From: Bugula neritina
Lineage: Eukaryota; Bryozoa; Gymnolaemata; Cheilostomatida; Bugulidae
DNA: 64,000 nucleotides
Assembly: GCA_964035545.1 (NCBI GenBank)
Contig: OZ037765.1
Span: forward strand, 34,113,504 to 34,177,503
Direction: 5' to 3'
Part shown: piece by piece, positions 46,701 to 61,700 of the stretch
Layout: every line of letters begins with the position of its first letter
Numbering within the stretch: the stretch's first letter is position 1
The notes under the pieces: generated by a model
Seen by the model: the letters and a program-made list of their open reading frames with translations, nothing else
What the model was told of the DNA's origin: nothing
Databases searched by the model: none
Made by a program: the position numbers and the translations under genes

Positions 46701-49700
46701 AAATTGCATTCTTTTTTATATTGATTTTATGTCTCCTAATTTAGAATGCTTATTTGAAAACTTTAGTGTCAACATAGAGCACATAACTCCAAATTACACG
46801 ACTCTTGCTGTGTTTGTAGAAACTAAGAAAGAGCCTGGAGCTAAGCAAGTTTGTAAGAGAAAGCATCTGTCAAAATACTGTGAGTTATCCCCACAATCTA
46901 TTGTACCTCCTGAACCCCCCCCCCCCCCGACACACTTCATTTGCGCAGTAGTTGGAATATTTATATATATCTTAGCTATCATCTACATACTGTTTGAGGG
47001 TTGTATGATCAAACAATTTTGCGTAAGCATGTCTTGAATTATTGTAGGATTTCTAATGGTTTGCTGAGAACATTTCTAGTTTGCTCAAAAGTTAGCTGTA
47101 TTATAAAACTAATAGTAATTTTTGCTGACTTTCATTGAATGCTATTTTTGGTTGCTGCAACACTGAGCTGGTTTGAAAGTTTAAATTATGGATGTACATT
47201 GTTTACTATCTGACTCATCTTTTTCTTTATATAGGATGATGATGACTCAGAGGTTGATGAGGAGATCGAAGAAGTAACAGGAAGTGATCTCATCAGTGCA
47301 GGAGACACCATTGTACTGGAGTTTGCTCCGTCTAAACCTTCTAACCTACACACCGACTCAAAGACTTCCAGTGAGTCACTTTGAATAGTCTGACTGTGTT
47401 ATGGCACCACATGTTTCAGTTTCTAGTCACTTTGAGTTTGCTCCACACCGGCACGTTATATTTTCAGCTAAGAGCTCTCTCTCTAGTCATAAGACAACCA
47501 GGAGTAAGCAGGAAGCTGGGAGGCAGATTCATCTCAGACCAAGTAAGAACCGTGATTTCAAATTTAGAAAATTTACTATTTTTTGATGGCGAGGAGTTTT
47601 AAATATTCCTTCAATCACAGCACACAAACTTGGTGTTTATTTTATGTGTTTTTATTTCATTAATATTAGTTATGTGTTGTCATTAATGTTAAATAAAATC
47701 ATATTTGGTAAATTTCAAACAGTTTACTAACGTTTTTTGTAAAAGAGTATAATTGTTATAAATATAACAAATTATATAATGTGATATGCATTAAATATAG
47801 TAAGTTATATAATAAAATAACAATATATAATAAAAAAATTAAAATACATAATAAATATGATAATACATAATATATTGTGCCATAAATATAATATAACATG
47901 TAATATAATAAATAATAAATAGTAGATTATATAATAAATATAATATATTAGATAATGAATTAGTGTAGAAAGTCAACAAGCTGCTAAATGCGTTTGATTG
48001 CGTTCTCTAAACTCTGCAGGTAAAACCCCCGACAAGACACCCCGCCCACTCTCCTCCGTGAAAAGGAAGTCAACTGACACTAAGACTGAGAGTGTGGAGC
48101 AGAGAAGCCAGGTGTTGTCTGCCCTTGCTAAGGAGAATCAGCAACTCAGCGAGTATCGTAGAATTTCAGAGAAGGTCTGTTATATATTGTAATATATTCA
48201 CAGTAATATAGTAATACTGTGTGTTATGTATTGTAATATATTCACAGTAATATAGTAATACTGTGTGTTATATATAGTAATATATTCACAGTAATATAGT
48301 AATACTATGTGTTATATATAGTAATATATTAACAGTAATATAGTAATACTGTGTGTTATATATAGTAATATATTAACAGTAATATAGTAATACTGTGTGT
48401 TATATATAGTAATATATTCACAGTAATATAGTAATACTATATGTTATATATAGTAATATAGTAATACTGTGTGTTATATATAGTAATATATTCACTGTAA
48501 TATAGTAATACTATGTGTTATATATAGTAATATACTCACAGTAATATAGTAATACTATGTGTTATGTATTGTAATATATTCACAGTGATATAGTAATACT
48601 GTGTGTTATGTATTGTAATATATTCACAGTGATATAGTAATACTATGTGTTATATATAGTAATATACTCACAGTAATATAGTAATACTATGTGTTATGTA
48701 TTGTAATATATTCACAGTGATATAGTAATACTGTATGTTGTATATAGTAATACAATCACAGTAATATAGTAATACTATGTCGGCAGGGAGGAAACTCAGG
48801 GCCACTCATCAACAGCTTCATGCTGAGTACAGATGAAGACATCAAGGAGGTGGAGGGAAGAGTCCTGCAGATGGAGCCACGGCAGCAACGGCAGCTCATC
48901 AAAACTCTCTACCAGCTGGAGAAGACGGTACGACCTTCTAGCACGGCGGTCACCACCAGAGGAAGCAAACATGGCCGTTCAAAGGTAACATAACCACAGC
49001 CGCATTGTCTATAAATGTATTGTTACCTGTACACTTACGGTAGTCATGTAGACTAAGCTGCTCAACTGTTAGTTTCTCCTCCATTGTGATGATGTGACTC
49101 TTGTGATGATGTGACCCTTGTGATCATGTGACTCTTGTGATCATGTGACCTTTGTGATGATGTGACCCTTGTGATCATGTGACTCTTGTGATCATGTGAC
49201 CTTTGTGATCATGTGACCCTTGTGATCATGTGACTCTTGTGATCATGTGACCTTTGTGATCATGTGACCTTTGTGATCATGTGACCTTTGTGATCATGTG
49301 ACCTTTGTGATGATGTGACCCTTGTGATCTTGTGACCCTTGTGATCATGTGACCCTTGTGATCATGTGACCCTTGTGATCATGTGACTCTCATGTCCAGA
49401 GTAAAGACACGGAAGTACACAAGGTGGTGTTGGAGTTGGTGTCTAACTGGGGACACAATAAGCTGATTGGATTGACTGAGATCATGCTGCTAGACGAGTG
49501 CAATAGACGGTTGGAGGTGAACACCTCCTTCCTCAGGGTTGACGGAGCAAAGAACTTTGTTGGTGCTGAGGCTAACTTATTCAACAACAAATATCGGGTA
49601 TTTAGTTACTTTATTTTCTGATTTCAATTGTTTTATTCTTTTATCAACTGATTTGTGGAAGTTGTTTTATATATTCTGCTGACACGCTACTGGATGTATT

Positions 49701-52700
49701 TTGCTATCACGCTATTGGGTGTATTATGCTATCACGCTATTGGCTGTATTATGCCGACACGCTATTGGCTGTATTCTGTAGACTGTGAAGGATAGGAACA
49801 TGTTTTGCTGCCAGAGGTCGGGTCAACGTCCTGTCAGCCTCTCTTTCAGAATAGAAATTCCTCTCGGGTCACAGATTAGTAAAGTTAGGATATGGAACTA
49901 CAACAAAAGTCTAAATGCAAGTACTATAACTTAGAAGTCATTTTATAGAATTTTGATGATGAAATTTGAGACTGAAAGTTTTGTTTGTGTTGTGGAACTT
50001 GGGGGATATTGTACTAGATTTCTGATTGTTATGGAGGAATTCTTTCCATCAACTATCTGTAAGATCTATTGTGTCCCAATATGTTATACATTACTCCATT
50101 ATTAGAAATATAAGATGTTTTAAAGGAGCAAGTGATAATATAATTATTTCAATTGTTGTGCGGTTTCTCACAGGATCTGAATATTGGAGTGCGAAGATTA
50201 CGTATCAGCATAGACGATGACATTCTATATGACGGAGAGTTGGAGAAGGGGTGTGGCAATCAGGTGTTTGACTACGGTCACTCCATCGTCATTGGCTCTG
50301 TCAAATCAGACAGTGATGCGGAGGAAGATAGTGGTAAACGTATGCTTGAGATGATTCTATTAATAGTAGGAAACTTAAGGTGTGGTTTTATTTCTTTTCT
50401 ACAATTGTTTAGTCGGTGAATAAAAGAGTAACCATTTTTTATGTTTGGAGAGCTAATGTGACACTCATCTACTGAATTCTGGTGATGTCATCAGTTCTTG
50501 TGATGTCATCATTTCTGGTGATCATCAGTTCTGGTGGTCATCAGTTCTGGTGCGGACCAGTCTTTAGCTTGTATGAAACTACTGAACATCAGTCAGAGAT
50601 TCCATTAAAACACGAGTTTTAGTAACTGGAGATAACTAGTTGAGGAGCTTCCAAGACATTAGATTTGTTTAGCTGAGTTGAAACTCTTCTTCACTGCTTA
50701 TGATACACAGACTTTAACTTGTGTCTACTTGCAGTTTCAGTTATTTTAGATGTTAGTTTTGTTTCATCTCTGAAAGCACAACAACTGCTGCATTGTTTCA
50801 ATATTTTACAACATTTAGTGGGCAGCTCTATTTCTGCTGCAAAATTGACGTCTGCAGCCGATCAGAAGTCAGCCGCTGTCACCTCACCCCAGCACCGTCT
50901 GCACCACCCTGACCACAACTCAGTGCGTAAATGTACACACAACTCATCAGAGATGTGGATACCCCTGAGTAACACCCCGGAGCCAGTTGAGAGATCTCAG
51001 ACTAGGATACTGGTGAGGTCTACTGATGGGGTCCAAGTGCCGACCATAGAGTCTAGTGAGTCTGATAATGGTGAGTCATTCTGATAACGGTGAGTCATTC
51101 TAATAATGGTGAGTCATTCTGATAATGGTGAGTCATTCTGATAGTGGTGAGTCATTCTGATAATGGTGAGTCATTCTGATACGGTCTTGTTGAGTCATTC
51201 TAGATCTTTCTATATAAACATCATTATTATACATTTGTCTGATTAGTTCTGTTAGATGAACAGAATATGTTGATACATACATGCTGGGTAAAACATAAAA
51301 CATTGCAAAGCTTATTAATTATAGCAAGTGTTATTTTGATTTTGCTATTACTATCCGTTGACGATATGTATATGAAGGCATCAGTATTAGTTGATGGAGA
51401 CCACTCTAAGGAGTTTCCTGTGAACACAGGAGTAAAACAGGGATGTGTGATAGCACCTACTTTGTTCTCGATTTTCCTCACTGCTGTACTTCAACTAGTG
51501 AGTGAATGTATGCCATCTGGAGTAAGAATCAGATATAGATTTAATGATATTTTCAATGTCAGACGTCTCAGAGCTAAGACGAAGACAGCTACCGAGGCTA
51601 TCCATGAACTGCAGTATGCTGATGATAACATGATCCTGGCTCATTCCGAGGAGGAACTTCAACTTGCTCTCACAGCATTCAATACAGCATACACCTCTCT
51701 TGGTCTAACACTCAATGCCAAGAAGACGCAAGTAATGTACCAACCACACCCGAATACTGAAAGACATGAGGATTTTTCCCTCAAGGTGGGAGACCAAGTA
51801 TTAGACCAAGTCACTACCTTCAACTATTTAGGTAGCTGCCTATCCTCTAAAGCAAACATTGATGCTGAAATAAACCGAAGACTCCAGGCCGCCAGCTCCG
51901 CATTTGGGAGGCTGCAAACACGCATTTTCAACAACAAGGATATATACAGACAGACCAAACTAAAAGTATACAAAGCCATTGTTCTCCCGACACTACTTTA
52001 TGCCTCTGAAACTTGGGTAACCTACAGCCACAACCTGCTGTCCCTCGAGAGATTTCACAACCGCAGTCTCAGGCGAATCCTCGGAGTCAAATGGCAAGAT
52101 AGGCAGACTACTAACAGTGTCCTCGATAAAGCTCAAACTACAAGTATTACTACCATGATTGTGAAGAGACAACTGAAGTGGTCTGGCCATGTGGTAAGAA
52201 TGGATGATAACCGGCTACCAAAAAAGATCATGTACTCTGAGCTGAACACTGGAAATCGCTCACAGGGTGGTCAGAGGAAAAGGTATAAAGACACTCTACA
52301 CGAGAGCCTTAAGCAGTGTTTCATTCGACCACAGACCTGGGAAGTTCAGGCCTTGGACAGAAAAAATTGGAGAACTGTTGTGCATCAAGGGACAGCGATT
52401 TTTGAACAACAACAACGCCAAAAACGAGAGCACAAACGGTTGTTAAGGAAAAGCAGGGAGTTATGCTCTGTTACACACCCACCAGTGACTGACTCTAGTA
52501 ACATTTGTCCTCACTGTGGCAAATTATGCCGATCTCGAATTGGGCTTGTGAGTCACCTCAGAACTCACAACCTCTAGTAGGATTTTACGGATTTTTGAAC
52601 TGGAACGGATTACGGATCACGGCACAGACTAGGGCTTGCAAGCAGACATCATACTCGTCACACGAGGGATTGCTGACACTATATACTATTGTTACTATTA

Positions 52701-55700
52701 CTATATGTTGTTATGTATGTATATATTATTACTATTACTATATCATGCTGATATGTATGTATATACTATTGTTACTATTACTATCTGTTGATATGTATGT
52801 GTATATTATTATTACTATTACTATATTATGCTGGTATGTATGTATACTATTATTACTATTACTATATGCTGATATGTATGTATACAGATACAGAGACTTA
52901 CAATGACACATCCTCTACTAAAGCTCATGACACTAAAACCTCATTGAGAGGAGAGAAAGAGAGATCTACTGTATCCATGAAGCCTCCTTTACCAGTGAAC
53001 GGCGCCATCAGGTTTGTTAGTTAACTTACCATAGCATTGCTGCACCTTTAGTCCATGTGTTCTGAAGCTAATGGATAGAGTATTTTATACAGTAACATAT
53101 ATTTAATTACAGAGTGAATTGGGTTTATACTTCAAAGGAACATTGATTCTAACCCTAATTCCATGCACTTTATTCTACAGTAAGGGGAGTGCAATGGGGA
53201 AACCTGTGAGACAGAGCACCCAGTCTAAGTTACCGTGGATGGACAAGTCACTGGAACCAGTGTCTGCTGTAACTCCGCCTACTAAACAGATCTCGTCTGC
53301 TGCACCACACTGGTTGGACAACTCCAAGTCTAACCCTCTCCGGTCTTCTTTAGACGACATGTTGGAGGCTCTGGACAAGTGGGAGCCTGCAGACGTAGGG
53401 CAAGTATTTCAGTAATTTCTCGTTTCTGCTCTCAGTCTAACTTGAAATATATGATGGTTGTTGATTTGATGCACGAGTAATGCTCTGGTGTGTGTCACTC
53501 AGTCACTCAGTTACTACTCTGTTGTGTGCCACTCAGTGACTCAGTTACTACTCTGTTGTCACTCAGTGACTCAGTTACTACTCTGTTGTCACTCAGTGAC
53601 TCAGTTACTACTCTGTTGTGTGTCACTCAGTGACTCAGTTACTACTCTGTTGTCACTCAGTGACTCAGACACTACTCTGTTGTGTGTCACTCAGTGACTC
53701 AGTTACTACTCTGTTTTGTGTCACCCAGCTACTACTCTGTTGTGTGTCACTCACTCATCTCCAACTCCCATCCCGAACCCTAATTTTAAAATTGTGCCAT
53801 TTTTACCTTCTTTGCCACTTATTCCATTATTACCTGTGCCATTTTTACTGGACACCGTTTACCATAGTCTCGGCTACCAGCTATTGCTGACATCTATCTT
53901 CTTTTAGATAATCTATTTTATTGTAAACATGAAACCGTAGCTTGCTTACCATTTATGGAGACATTCTAAATCTTTTCAATGTAGAGCAGTAGAATTTTTT
54001 ATTTAATGTTAATAATTTAGTAAATTTTGTAGAAAAGATAAACTAAAAACTATATTTGATGAAACTGTGGGACATGATATAACACCCCAACCATCTCAAG
54101 GTGTTCCTGATAAAGGTGAGTTCAGATTGTTCCTATTAATAGAAGTGGCACATGTTGTACTACGAACTATATGTCTGTTTAATACTAAAGTCTGGCAGTA
54201 TGTATGTACATCACAACAATGTCACATTGTGTAATGACACGTGTATAAATTACAAATTATGAGTCATAATAATTTGAATGAGACACAAGGCAAGCAACAA
54301 ACATCTAATAAAATATGTTGAAATTTTAACCTTTTTTACACACATTATTATCAGTGTGCATGCAGGCTTTATTTAGCTTGGGTTCCTATTTGTTCTTATA
54401 CAAATTTTTATGGAGGCGCTAGCATTTTACAGCCCAAATTTTACTGAAAGAAAGCAAAAATATTCAATAAATTAGAATTCTTTTTGCATTTACGCTTTTT
54501 ATGTTTAAAATATTTCTATGCTTGAAATATCAAAGCCTAGCCTAAAGCAGTCTCGCAGTAAATGCAGTAGTGATGTAGTTATAAGATAATGTAACAATAC
54601 TCTCCCCAGTTGCTACGGAGATGGAAGACTCTGTGTACATACGGGCTGCTAGTCGGGAAATGATGGCCAAATCCAACAGCTCCGTCACCACGACGTCTCG
54701 CAGGAAGAAGTGGCAGCAGCCCTCAGCTGACCTGGAGGCCTCTTGGACGTCTCTGGATATATTTGCTAAATCTCATAAAGGCAGACTTTCTATGGAGGGT
54801 GAGTGTGTGTGTGCGTGTGTGTGTGTGCGTACGTGTGTAAGTGAGTGTGTGAGTGAGTGTGTGTGTGTGTGTGTCTGTAGCTATGTGTGCATCTGCGTAC
54901 ATGAGTGCGTATATAATGCAGTGTTATTGCGTTACAGGGGATACACTGGATGAATATCTGCGTACCGTCAGCACCCCTGGAACAGGCATCACTGTGGATG
55001 GCTCCTCCCAGAAACCGGCTGTCACCAAAGTCCCGACAGCTCCCTTGCAGACGATCTCCGAGGAGTAGGTTTAGAGTTGTGGTCTCATGTTACTAGTAAC
55101 TTCTTACTAGGAGTTAGTTGGCAAGAAAGTAGTTCTCAGTGTCGTGAAGAGTATTTCTAAGGCTGTTGTGTTTCTTGTCATGCAGAGCCCCGTTTATCAT
55201 CCCAGAGTTGCCTCACGGCCAGAACATGATAATCAACATAAAGTCAACATGGGGAGATAAATACTATGTCGGGCTCAACGGCATCGAGTTGTTTGCTGAC
55301 AACGGGGAACCCATCTCCATATCAAAGGTAGAGAGATCTGGCTATTGCCATTAATCATGTGATGAGAGTTGAGTTATAATATATTGGAACACTGTTACTA
55401 ATTAATAGATAGTTGGAGAAAGTGGAAGACACTTCTATACCATATTATTTTATTTATACCAGAATTTTGCAATAAAGATTAACATTAAATATCGTAGTAA
55501 CTTATTCTAATACTTCCTGTGATTTATTCTAGTACTTCCTGTGTTTAGTCATAGCCAGACGGTGCTTGAAGAGGGGTTGTTTGAAGACCCCCTCACCTCT
55601 TCTGTCTCGCACTAGTCCCGGGAATAGAGACTTCACTCAGTCTCATTGGTCTCTTCAACTACACACTATGTTATACATATATGTAGATACAAGCTGACCC

Positions 55701-58700
55701 GAGAGACATCAATGTCCTTCCAGACTACAAGAATGACCCCCGAGTGGTGACCAACTTGACCGACGGCGTCAACAAAACCCGAGACGACATCCACATGTGG
55801 CTGGCTCCTTTCACAGACGGCGGCAACCATTTTATATGCGTGACCTTCAGCCAACCTTGTCATGTGGCTCTGCTGCGAGTCTGGGTGAGAGAAATGTAGA
55901 AATATTAGACATCATTGAGTGATCGGAGAGCTCAAAGGAGTTGATGTTATATCATAGGTTCACGGTCTCCTGTTTGTATAAAGCTAGGTTTAGTACTGTA
56001 CTCTGTGCGCTACAGAAGTAGTTTGAAATTTGAAAAATTAAAATATTTTTGAAACGTACGAAGATGAAATATTAGCAAGAATTACTGCATAACCCATTCT
56101 TAGGTTAGTTTAGCCCTTTCTTTATCACATGACACACTTTGTAATGGTTGAAGCATGATTGGTAAGTTTTCCAGCTTTCCAGTGATACAGAAGGGTAGGC
56201 AACTTCTGACAGTGTGGGCTAAATATTATATTTTCTATTACCATTAAATGATTAACGTGGAGTCATCCCACAATGCAATGCATGAATTTTCCGCCTTTTA
56301 TAATCACATTACGTATAATATTATATTATATTGAGTCGTTTGAAAGCGTGTTTTTATGTTTAAATATATAATTAAATGTTGAATAATATTGCCCATGGAT
56401 ATGAATTTCATACAAAGCGTCACAAACAGCATACAGGAACTAGTGGTTAGCACTATGAAAATACTGAATAATCAGATTCATTGATGTTGTAGAATTACAA
56501 CAAGTCTCGGATTCACTCATACAGAGGAGCTAAGGATGTAGAAATATCACTGGACGGGACGTACATCTTCAAAGGAGAGATAGCTCGTGCTTGTGGCGGC
56601 ACTCAGGGTGGTACTGAGGCTTTTGGTGATGTAAGTATTCAGTCTGACTTTTTAGAAGTTTAGCTTAAGGTTAAACAAGCTAAGCTTTTGGGGTTCTTTC
56701 TTCAAACGAAAGAATTTTAAATTTGTCTCTAGACAGACAATTAGACGTGTGTAACTGTTGATAGAAGGAGGTTGTCTTTCATTAAACTGGCGAAAATTCA
56801 AGCAAATTAAACATTTTATGAGAAATTTCTCTCTAATAGTATATCATTACATAATGTATTCAGCTGGTTTTATCTATTATTATGCAATATATATAATATG
56901 TATAAAACTTTTGCCTCCTCTGGGATTCGAACCCGAGACCTTCGCTGGGTAAACTCATCACTACAATATGTTCATTATATTAAGATAAATATAATATATA
57001 TTATATTTATCCTAATATATATTAGAGTAAATACAATATGTGTTATAATATAAATATAATATACATTATAATACATCTAGCTAACACACACAAAGTACAA
57101 GATATTAACTAGTTTCACACACTGCGTATTTTAGACGATATTATTCACCATGTCTGATGAAATACTGGACGCTGTGTCGCGACACGACGGGCAGTACGAG
57201 GGAGGCAACTTCTCGGATGAGTGGGAGGATGACGTGCCGTACGATGCCAGACCTGCTACGGCAGACAAAGGAGACTCGGTGAGTTTAGTAGACTGTGAAC
57301 TTAGAGAATAGCCAGCGGTCCTAGCATCCACTGCACTCTATTAGTATCAGTGGCAGTGACTTGATATTGAGTCACATTCAAATATATAAATACCTGGGCT
57401 GAAGCAAGAGCTAATAGCTAACTTATAAATACAGTTAATATAAAAATATGTAAAGGTTGTAACCTACAGGCTGCTGTGGCTGTTCAAACAAAACACTTTT
57501 TAGAAAAAATCGATTCTTTTTAGGCTCAAATTTACAATGTGATTCCCAAATATGATATTTTTCTTTAATGGCTGAATATGGTGAATTATACAATCAATAT
57601 AAAAGATGGTATGATATAATATGATATGATGCTAACATTGTACTTCTAATTCATTTCCAGATAAATTCACCCAATCAGGTAGTTCCCAGTCTATCTTTTC
57701 AGTTTCTGGTTTTTCCTGTCCATCTGCATACATCTGCATACATCTGTATTACTCTATCTGCATACATCTGTATTACTCTATCTGCATACATCTGTATTAC
57801 TCTATCTGCATACATCTGTATTACTCTATCTGCATACATCTGTATTACTCTATCTGCATACATCTGTATTACTCTATCTGCATACATCTGTATTACTCTA
57901 TCTGCATACATCTGCATTACTCTATCTGCATTACTCTATCTGCATTACTCTATCTGCATACATCTGCATTACTCTATCTGCATTACTCTATCTGCATTAC
58001 TCTATCTGCATACATCTGTATTACTCTATCTGCATACATCTGCATTACTCCATCTGCATACATCTGTATTACTCTATCTGCATACATCTGTATTACTCTA
58101 TCTGCATACATCTGTATTACTCTATCTGCATACATCTGTATTACTCCATCTGCATACATCTGTATTACTCTATCTGCATACATCTGTATTACTCTATCTG
58201 CATACATCTGTATTACTCCATCTGCATACATCTGTATTACTCTATCTGCATACATCTGTATTACTCTATCTGCATACATCTGTATTACTCTATCTGCATA
58301 CATCTGTATTACTCCATCTGCATACATCTGTATTACTCTATCTGCATACATCTGTATTACTCTATCTGCATACATCTGTATTACTCTATCTGTATTACTC
58401 TATCTGCATACATCTGTATTACTCTATCTGCATACAGCTGTAATATTTCAATTGTTTGATTTTGATATTCTCAACTTTCACTATGTTATGTAATTCTGTC
58501 CTTTCTGTGTTTAGAGTTAACATATTTCCTGACGTAGCGATATATAATATATAGCAATGACTTTTAACATGTAGCACTAGATTCCCCAGCTAAGCTTTAG
58601 TGGAGAAATTTCATCAATATAACTTATTCATTTCAATATCCAGTCTAAGATTTTATCTGAAATATTCTGCTATAAAGTTATTCCATGTTCTAAATTCTAC

Positions 58701-61700
58701 TCTATGATACATTATATACAATAAATACAGTCTTTCTCAATGAGGACACTCAGTTACTAGTCACTTGTATGTGGAGGCAATAAATTAGCTCTCTAGTATG
58801 TTTACATGGATAAGTCTAGTCTTTGTTTCACTCAACATGTCTGCATGTAACCTTTACAGGATAGACCTAGGACCAGTGTGGAAATGAAGAGTCAGAGGAA
58901 GCCCCCAGTACACCACTCGATAGTGACACCAGCCAAGACGTCAGTTGTAAACCCTGATGTGTCGGCACCAGTGCCGGTGGCTGTAGACGGGAGTACCCTA
59001 GTCTACCAAACTAGTAGTAAGTACTTCCTTCTCTCCCTGACTTACTCTCTATCACACAGATACTCTGTATAGCCTGTGTTTCAGCTCTCCAACTGGTCTT
59101 TACGGAGACGTGGGGTGACCCACACTACCTCGGACTAACCGGGTTTGAAGTCGTGGGTAAGGATGGCGAGGCACTTCCTCTCACAATGAGTATGTTACAC
59201 GCCGAGCCCCGTGACCTTCACATTCTTCCTGGCTATGAGACCGATGATCGTACCTTCGACAAGTAAGAGTTTTGTTTATAATCTTTAGATGCTTTGCTTA
59301 GAGATAAAACGTTTTACTCCTGTGTGTGTATATATACACAGACAAGGGGTAGTAACACCTGTATGTGTAGACAAGGGGTAGTAACTACTGTATGTATGGA
59401 CAGGGGGTAGTAACTCCTATATGTATAGACAAGGGGTAGTAACTATTGTATTTACAGACAAGGGGTAGTAACTACTGTATGTAAAGACAAGGGGTAGTAA
59501 TTCTCGTATTGACAGGGTGATTGACGGAGTAAACATCACCGTCTCTGACGAACACATGTGGCTGATCCCATACACGGCCGGAGCCAACCACACTGTCACC
59601 ATTTCCTTCTCCAAACCAGAAGAGATTGTCGGACTTCGGTTCTGGAATTACAACAAGTCAACAGAAGATACGTACAGAGGTGTAAGTGTGTTACTCTCTC
59701 CTTGATACTTACCTCTGTACAGAGGTGTAAGTGTGCTACTCTCTTCTTGATACTTACCTCTGTACAGAGATGTAAGTGCGTTACTCTCTCCTTAATAATT
59801 ACCTCTGTACAGAGGTGTAAGTGTGTTACTCTCTCTCTATCTTACTTACCTCTGTACAGAGGTGTAAGTGTGTTACTCTCTCCTTGTTACTTACCTCTGT
59901 ACAGAGGTGTAAGTGTGCTACTCTCTCTATCTTACTTACCTCTGTACAGAGGTGTAAGTGTGTTATTCTCTCCTTGTTACTTACCTCTGTATAGAGGTGT
60001 AAGTGTGCTACTCTCTCTATCTTACTTACCTCTGTACAGAGGTGTAAGTGTGTTATTCTCTCCTTGTTACTTACCTCTGTACAGAGGTGTAAGTGTGTTA
60101 CTCTCTCTATGTTACTTACCTCTGTACTGACAGTATTTTCCCGCAGGCTAAAACAGTACATGTAATGTTGGACAACTCCCCGATATCACCACCTCAAGGT
60201 TTTCTCATCAGGAAAGGTCCTGGAAACTGCTTCTACGACTTCGCGCAGGAGTTGCTCTTCTCCGATATTCTCAGACACATCCAACTGGACTCACAACTCC
60301 CCGAACTCAACAAGTCAGTTACTACATGCATTATACCTGTATACTACTCACCTGTATACTATATACCTGTATACTGTATACCTATATACTACTCACCTGT
60401 ATACTATATACTTGTATACTACTCACCTGTATACTGTATACCTGCATACTGTATACCTGTATACTATATACCTGTATACTATATACCTGTATACTATATA
60501 CCTGTATACTGTATACCTGTATACTGTATACCTGTATACTATATATACCTGTCTACCAGTGCTTTTATTAAATTTCCGTATTTACTCAATTTTGTAGCAA
60601 TGACACAAGTGCAGACGACTCTGAAGATTATGTTATCTCTGGGAATATGCCCAATGGCTGTATCTTTTGCCTCACCACAGCTAGTTTGTTTTGTAAGATA
60701 CAAGTATTAACATGCTGTTTGGAATTGTGTTAATTGAAATGGAAACCCAAAGACATTATAATTCAATTACCATTTATGAATTAATTTGTGGTTTTTGTAA
60801 AGCTACTTTTCTAATGCTATAACATGTCACCATATTTGATATTGTCCTTAATATTTGCAATCAGTTGTTTATCAGTTCCATTTGCTGTCCACTCAATCTG
60901 ACTTGTATTATGTTGGACTAAATGCCATCGAGTTCTTTAACTCTGAAGGAAAGAAAATAGAGTTGGATGAAAATAGTAAGTGCTCTATGATGAATATAGG
61001 TCAACATATAAGTCTGTTACTACACTACTAGTGCTGTGATATATGCAGTAGGCTATACACAGATATTCTATTGTATCTTACGTTGTGTTCCTACTTGTTT
61101 GTGTAGAAATTGAATATAAAACTATTGTTTCCCATAATGGGTGGAAAATTACTTGCTGAAACTTAAGTTTTTTTAAACCGGAACTGATTGGTCAGTTTTT
61201 AGTGTCAGTGTTGCTGACTCATCACTAGATGAGTAATACAAGTGTTCTCTCTCTGTCATTGCAGACATCGCTGCTTACCCAGAGAGCGTGAACGTCTTGG
61301 ATGGTATTGAAGGTGACGTGAGAACACCCGATAAACTAGTCAACGGCATGAATGATACCAACAATGGAGACCACATGTGGCTGGCCCCCATACTCCCTGC
61401 CATCGTACGTTGAGATTCTAGTTGTTTTTGTTTGAATCGGAGTTCCCAAACTATTTCCTCTCCCCTTTTGAGCTGTGCTGTCTCCCCCTAAACCACTTGC
61501 TAATGTGATTCTACTCTGTAGTAATTATGGCCAGCATTACATTGCCAAAGTTATTTTGTTCTGCTCATCATGTCTAGGCCGTTCCATTCCTACAAGCAGT
61601 GTCACTATTTAATAATAATAAACTGAGCAATAGTGTTAATTTCAAACCTTCGGTACTTATTATATAGAGTAAACAGTGAAACTGATAAGTGGTTTTACAC

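Noticed and set aside
46729-47037. 102-aa open frame with a hydrophobic C-terminal segment
   Set aside because: Lies in KATNIP intron 7, includes a poly-C run, and shows no family resemblance or splice link.
50719-50857. Extending KATNIP exon 15 upstream to the start of its open frame
   Set aside because: Upstream sequence looks intronic (T-rich, no similarity). Only the acceptors at 50818 or 50857 close the phase.
56905-56970. A functional tRNA gene
   Set aside because: Good B box, but no complete cloverleaf or acceptor stem, so treated as a SINE remnant.
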